Assembly (NCBI GenBank): GCA_021613335.1
Contig: JAJTWR010000228.1
Coordinates: 1,502,001-1,566,000 of the forward strand
Reading direction: 5' to 3'
From: Whitmania pigra
Lineage: Eukaryota; Annelida; Clitellata; Hirudinida; Haemopidae
Length of the DNA: 64,000 nucleotides
Every line of letters begins with the position of its first letter. Positions within the stretch are counted from its first letter, which is position 1. Of the stretch, positions 59,693-64,000 are shown piece after piece. The translations under genes were made by a program, and so were the position numbers. The notes beneath the pieces were generated by a model. It was not told where the DNA came from, made no database searches, and worked only from the letters and a program-made list of their open reading frames with translations.

Positions 59693-62600
59693 ATGGTAAG
59701 GTCACTTTTGAGATTTTCTCGGTCAAATATTCCAAGGAATTCTATTCAGAAGTAAAAATATGGTGACATTTTGTAGTTGCGACACAATGCAATTTGTTAA
59801 CATGATTGCGGTAATAATATTAATAATAAGAATAGTAATGATAATAATTAATGTAATTAATGATAATGATATTAGTAATTAATGCTAAATAATAACAATA
59901 GTTAATTTATATGAAGCCACTTATACATTTATATGATTTATATACGTCCTCTTAATCCAAGCTTAACACATCTTTCCAGTTTTCCATGGACTCATCTGAC
60001 GATGAAAAGTCAAAGGGTTCAGACGTTGACTCTCCCCACGGAGTCCAAAATCAGGGCAACAACCATTCCTTCTCCAGGGAAGAGGACAGGCCCGGGAGAG
60101 TCCTGCTGAGACCGTGGCTGGAGAACATGCTCGAATCCAGCACCATAGAAGGTTTGCAGTGGCTTGACAAAGAGAAGACCATGTTCAAGGTCCCCTGGAA
60201 GCACAGAAGCAAAAAGGATTGGTCAACCAGGCACAGCAGCGTATTCCTGGTTAGTGATCTTGTAATTTCTTGTGTTTTCAGATGTCGGGGGTTATGACGA
60301 GGATGTCGATTTGACTTTTTGGCGTGACAACTCGAACTCGTTGTGGTGCTGCCCTGGCATTGAAATGGCTTGATTAAGACTCACATGAGAGGATAGCATC
60401 ATTTAATGGAGTTCTTCTGGGTATTAAGATCATTTGAACCTGTTATCAGTTGGCAATGATAGTTGATGATGATCAAATTAGCATTCTGATCATAGTTAAT
60501 AAATTAAGAAAACTTAAAACCTAAGGAAAGCAAAACAGTATTTTTCATGAATAAGCTTGGGAATTCCAAAAATGTGAAGCTTCAATTGAAAAGCTGGGGT
60601 TGTTGAAAGCTTTAACTCGTAGTTAGTATCTCAGTTGCAGGTACTTAATGGTGCATGACTCAACCATTGTTGTTGATGTTGTTTTGTGAGTAGCCATTTA
60701 TAAGAGAAACAATTCTAGGAAACATCAAAATACTAATTAGAAATACCAATTAATTTTTGTAATATTTTTATTTATTCAAGTTTGTTCCTTCAATTTCTTC
60801 TTCTACATCCTAATAGTGCATGTGTCATTGGTTTTCCCAGCCACTACTGGGCATAAGCTCAATGCACTCATTGCAATTCAATTAAGCTTTATCCTGAGAA
60901 GACTTTGTGATACATCTTGTTTCTGTTTTGCAGTTAGAGATAACATGTATTAAACATAATACTATTTTTCTGGCAAACTTTTGAAACGAGACATTAAAAA
61001 CATCGTCGCAACATCAACAGGAGTGGGCCAAAAACACGGGACGTTGGAACAAAGGGGATCCTACCCCCAACTATGCCCAGCTTAAGACTCGTCTGAGATG
61101 CGCTTTCAACAAAGCACCTGACATTGAGGAGATGAAGGGCTATCACTCTGCCCAAGGGGAGGAGCCCTATAAGGTCTACAGGTTCAAGAATAGAAAGGGT
61201 TGGTCGTCGCTTGTTATTAATGTCATTTTTCTTAAATTTCGATTTTCATTTTGATGCCGTGATTTACTTTATCAAGTAAAGATTATCTACAAGAGATGGC
61301 ATAATTAATGGCATGTGCCAAGTAGTTCATTCAAGACTTGGTAAAGGCTAAAACAAAAAAGTGCTATCCAGGATTACAATGTTAGGTTGGATTGACTGAT
61401 AGAATTGTGTGCATTTCAGAATGTTTGGCCAACAAGCTCAGTCAAAGTAGCAAGAATCTGTCAAAGGTAAACATCTAAATTTGGCCTTCTTGATTGGATG
61501 AATGCTTATTGATATTCATGAGATATGAATTAGCAATTTCTCTACTACTAATTTATTTATTAATTTTCTATTAGTCACAATTTTAGCGTGCAGGTTAGCC
61601 GAATGGGTTACCTGCCTGCACACTGCGGTAATGGCAACAGTCGTAATGTGTCGTGTTCGAAACCCAGCCTGCACTGCCACCAGTTCCCTTGGGAAGGAGC
61701 GCTATATAAATGGTTACAAGAAGCGCCTCTGACGATATGCATATGGCGCTGTATAAATGAAGTTACAATTACAACAACACTGCTTGATTTTTGTTAAAGT
61801 CTCGTATTCTCCTTCCCTTGTATGTTTATAAACGGATAATAATTGGTCCATCATTATGATCAATTAGAAATTTTGATTGACGAGTGAACTAATTTCATAT
61901 TTTCATTTTTTGTTTTTGAGTGAGTGAACGAACGAACGAATGAATGAATGAGTGAGTTAATGAGTAAACACAATTTCTCAGCCCATTATTATCAGTGTAT
62001 TCATTATATCATTGTTATCCTTTTCTTTTTGCAATATGTTTATCACTCACTCTTCTCCCATTAGTATAAAACATATACCTATCATGTACTCACACAACCC
62101 AACAACTCTTTTCCTACATTCTCTTGTCCAGAAAAGGCTTTTTTCACAGCTTTATCTATCTACACACAGCTATCCCCATTTTCGTTACATGATAATTGCC
62201 CATTGCATATTAACCACGATTAAAATGATAATTTAAATTCAGTTAATCAAAGATCAGTCTGCTTTTAATAATAATAATAATAGTAATAATGATGATAGTG
62301 ATCCTTTCATTCTTCTGCAGCGTTTCTTTGGAACCTCCTCTGCGAGGGGCAACCACCAGACGAGCCAGTTCGAGATCAAGAAAGAAAGGTACGAAGACGA
62401 GATGATGGTCACAGGAGATGGCGACGGCTTTTATCCGGACGGTGCCCAAGAGACACAGATACTTTCCTTCAAGGATCAAGTGGGTTTTCCCATACATTTT
62501 ATGAAGTTGGCTGTCAGATTTGTAAATGTGCGACGATGTGGCTTCGTGCGTGATTGGCTGTGATTGGCGTAATCCGTTTGTTAATAAGCTTGAGGTCTCT

Positions 62601-63501
62601 GTTTAATGTTGACAATGGTAATATGACTTAATGTATTGATGTCAATCAGCCATATATTATTGGTCATCAATGGAAAATTGTTGGTTAGTTATCAAGCAGA
62701 GTGCAAGTTCAAGAATTCCATACAATTGATTTATGTGAGGCTGCTGCAATGGAAAGATGGCTTTGAGCAGCAGTAGTGATGGCAGAAATATAATCATCTG
62801 TGGAAAACATGAGAACAGGTGATTAATAATCGGATTCCGATAATTGACTTAGCTAATTATTTTCCGTAAATTATATTGCTTAACGACAGTGATTAGAGAT
62901 GGTAACATTTGATGTTTTTTGAGGACCTTTCGTTTGAATCATCGTAATCGATGAGTCGTGGAACATTCGTAACAGGAGCGCATTCACTGAATGACGGCAC
63001 GATTGCGATCGACTCGTCATGGTTTTGCAAGGTCAGATACCGGGAAGGCCAAAAGAACATGAGTAAAAATAGCCGACCGAATCAAAGCAGTTCGTTAGGC
63101 TTACAAATGGAAATCCAGCGTTTCGGTTGACTGCACAACAAAATATAAAAATGGGTCCTGTGATTTTTGGACGTTCTGATTTGTTGTTGTTATTGCGGGT
63201 TCGGGATGATCGCTTCAGCAGAGGTTTGGTCGCCTAAACTGGACCCTTAGAGAAGAGTATTTTTTAAATGTTGTTGTCATTAATGCCTTTGCTTTCTTGT
63301 GTTGGAATTCCTCAAGTGATGTTTAGGGTTGTCACTGCTTTCAGTAAAGACTTATTTATTTATTCGTTTCATTAAAGTCTGTTGCATGACTAAGATGACT
63401 CGGACTATTTATTCAAGATATTAATGGTGATAAATATTAAATTTTGCTGCAGACTGGAGAGGTTAAAGATGAACTAAAGGTTGAACATGGAGATATCACA
63501 T
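59693..63501 (+). CDS. Interferon regulatory factor (IRF), 5' part; gene continues past the window
   Basis: IRFs are transcription factors with a Trp-repeat DNA-binding domain. It spans exons 59986-60249 and 61021-61198: RVLLRPWLENML, LQWLDKEKTMFKVPWKH, DWSTRH, EWAKNTGRWNKGDP and TRLRCAFNKAPDIEEM, then YKVYRFKNRKG. The five spaced tryptophans are present, and the recognition helix keeps Arg, Cys and Asn. Further exons are 61420-61466, 62321-62479 and 63453-63501; they are short and acidic, and no IRF-association domain is reached. An ATG at 59693-59695 sits right before a GTAAGG donor and splices in frame through the acceptor before TTTTCCATGG. Translation could begin there, or at the ATG at 59986. 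Invertebrate IRF subtypes cannot be assigned from the DNA-binding domain by eye. Confidence 0.85.
61586..61770 (+). mobile_element. SINE, copy 1 (tRNA-derived head)
   Basis: It starts GCGTGCAGGTTAGCCGAATG (A-box-like TAGCCGAATGG) and has a B-box GTGTTCGAAACCC at about 61654-61666. It then carries two GCGC(T/TG)TATAAATG modules. It lies in an IRF intron in the same orientation. A tRNA gene is unlikely: there is no cloverleaf and no terminator run. Confidence 0.78.
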
Positions 63502-64000
63502 GTGAGTCATGATGATGATGATGATGATGGTGCAATAGCAGTTATAATATCATAAATAAAGTGACAATTTTTTTTATGACATGCTTGTAACATCAAAAGC
63601 AAAGCCTGATTAATGCTTGCTTGTGTAATTACGTAATATATTAATTATTATACGTAATAAATCGGTTAACACTGGTATTTCTTCTCACTCTGCTTTCTAT
63701 CTGCCTCATTGTACAAGCTAGACTGTTCTCAGATATTGGCACATGTCAATTGGCTAAAAACCCGCTGAACCATTCAGAACCGTGCATGTGACCAAATGAC
63801 GATCCTTCCTGAAATTATGCAGCTGTTTCAGGATAAATGTTGATTTTTATGCACTCAGACTTGACTATCCAGTCGTCGATGTCACCGTCAATGTTCGTTT
63901 GTCATGACTTGTCCTCTAAAAAAACTGCTTTTTAATGTCATTTGTTCATCTGTAAACATGCGAGATGCACTCTATAGCTTATGCGATACAACGTGAATTT
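63502..64000 (+). other. IRF intron to the window edge
   Basis: After a GTGAGT donor the sequence has a GAT microsatellite (63508-63528) and no further exon that I can recognise. Confidence 0.5.

Noticed and set aside
61588..61797. tRNA gene or 69-codon protein
   Set aside because: There is a B box but no cloverleaf; the sequence matches a second copy at 15209, so it is a SINE.

Overview
The window is nuclear DNA of an invertebrate animal: AT-rich, with multi-exon genes, GT-AG introns of about 60 bp to over 3 kb, and many degraded transposons. A fused glutamyl-prolyl-tRNA synthetase, an interferon regulatory factor (IRF), borealin and SNAPC1 indicate Metazoa. An IRF argues against a fly- or nematode-like lineage. 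The sequence does not settle the phylum; a lophotrochozoan is my best guess, weakly held. There is no CRISPR, operon or other prokaryotic feature.

Layout. 1-10621: a nest of mobile elements. A broken Ty3/Gypsy-class LTR retrotransposon runs on the minus strand, with its 5' LTR at 10110-10621 and its 3' end beyond the left edge. Its pol order is protease-integrase-RT-RNase H. It has been hit by a CR1 non-LTR element (about 1520-5394), a 5'-truncated L2-like fragment (about 786-1178) and a hAT element with a clean 8-bp target duplication (8382-9734). 10682-22295 (+): the last 20 exons of PPIP5K (inositol pyrophosphate kinase), ending tail to tail with 22900-25023 (-), an intronless kanadaptin gene (SLC4A1AP). 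25024-27630: intergenic, holding a relic Helitron with a small hAT inside it. 27631-29791 (+): SNAPC1, nine exons. 31713-33128 (+) and 35119-36486 (-): two intronless U2AF large-subunit genes facing each other tail to tail, almost identical through most of their coding sequence. 37861-49483 (+): complete EPRS, 36 exons, with an internal WHEP duplication and an antisense Helitron in one intron. 50175-51976 (-): a two-exon GT61-family glycosyltransferase. 53128-55854 (+): a borealin-like gene, eight exons. 59693-63501 (+): the 5' part of an IRF gene, continuing past the right edge.

The genes are unrelated housekeeping or regulatory loci: inositol pyrophosphate signalling, snRNA transcription, 3' splice-site recognition, tRNA charging, glycosylation, chromosome segregation and DNA-binding transcription control. 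I see no sign that they form one pathway. The most interesting points are the convergent U2AF pair (likely gene conversion), the copia-like domain order in a Ty3-class element, a tRNA-headed SINE present in two copies, and the recent WHEP duplication in EPRS in which one daughter intron has a GC donor.

Exon boundaries were inferred by eye from reading frame, family conservation and GT/GC-AG signals. Single boundaries may be off by a few bases.
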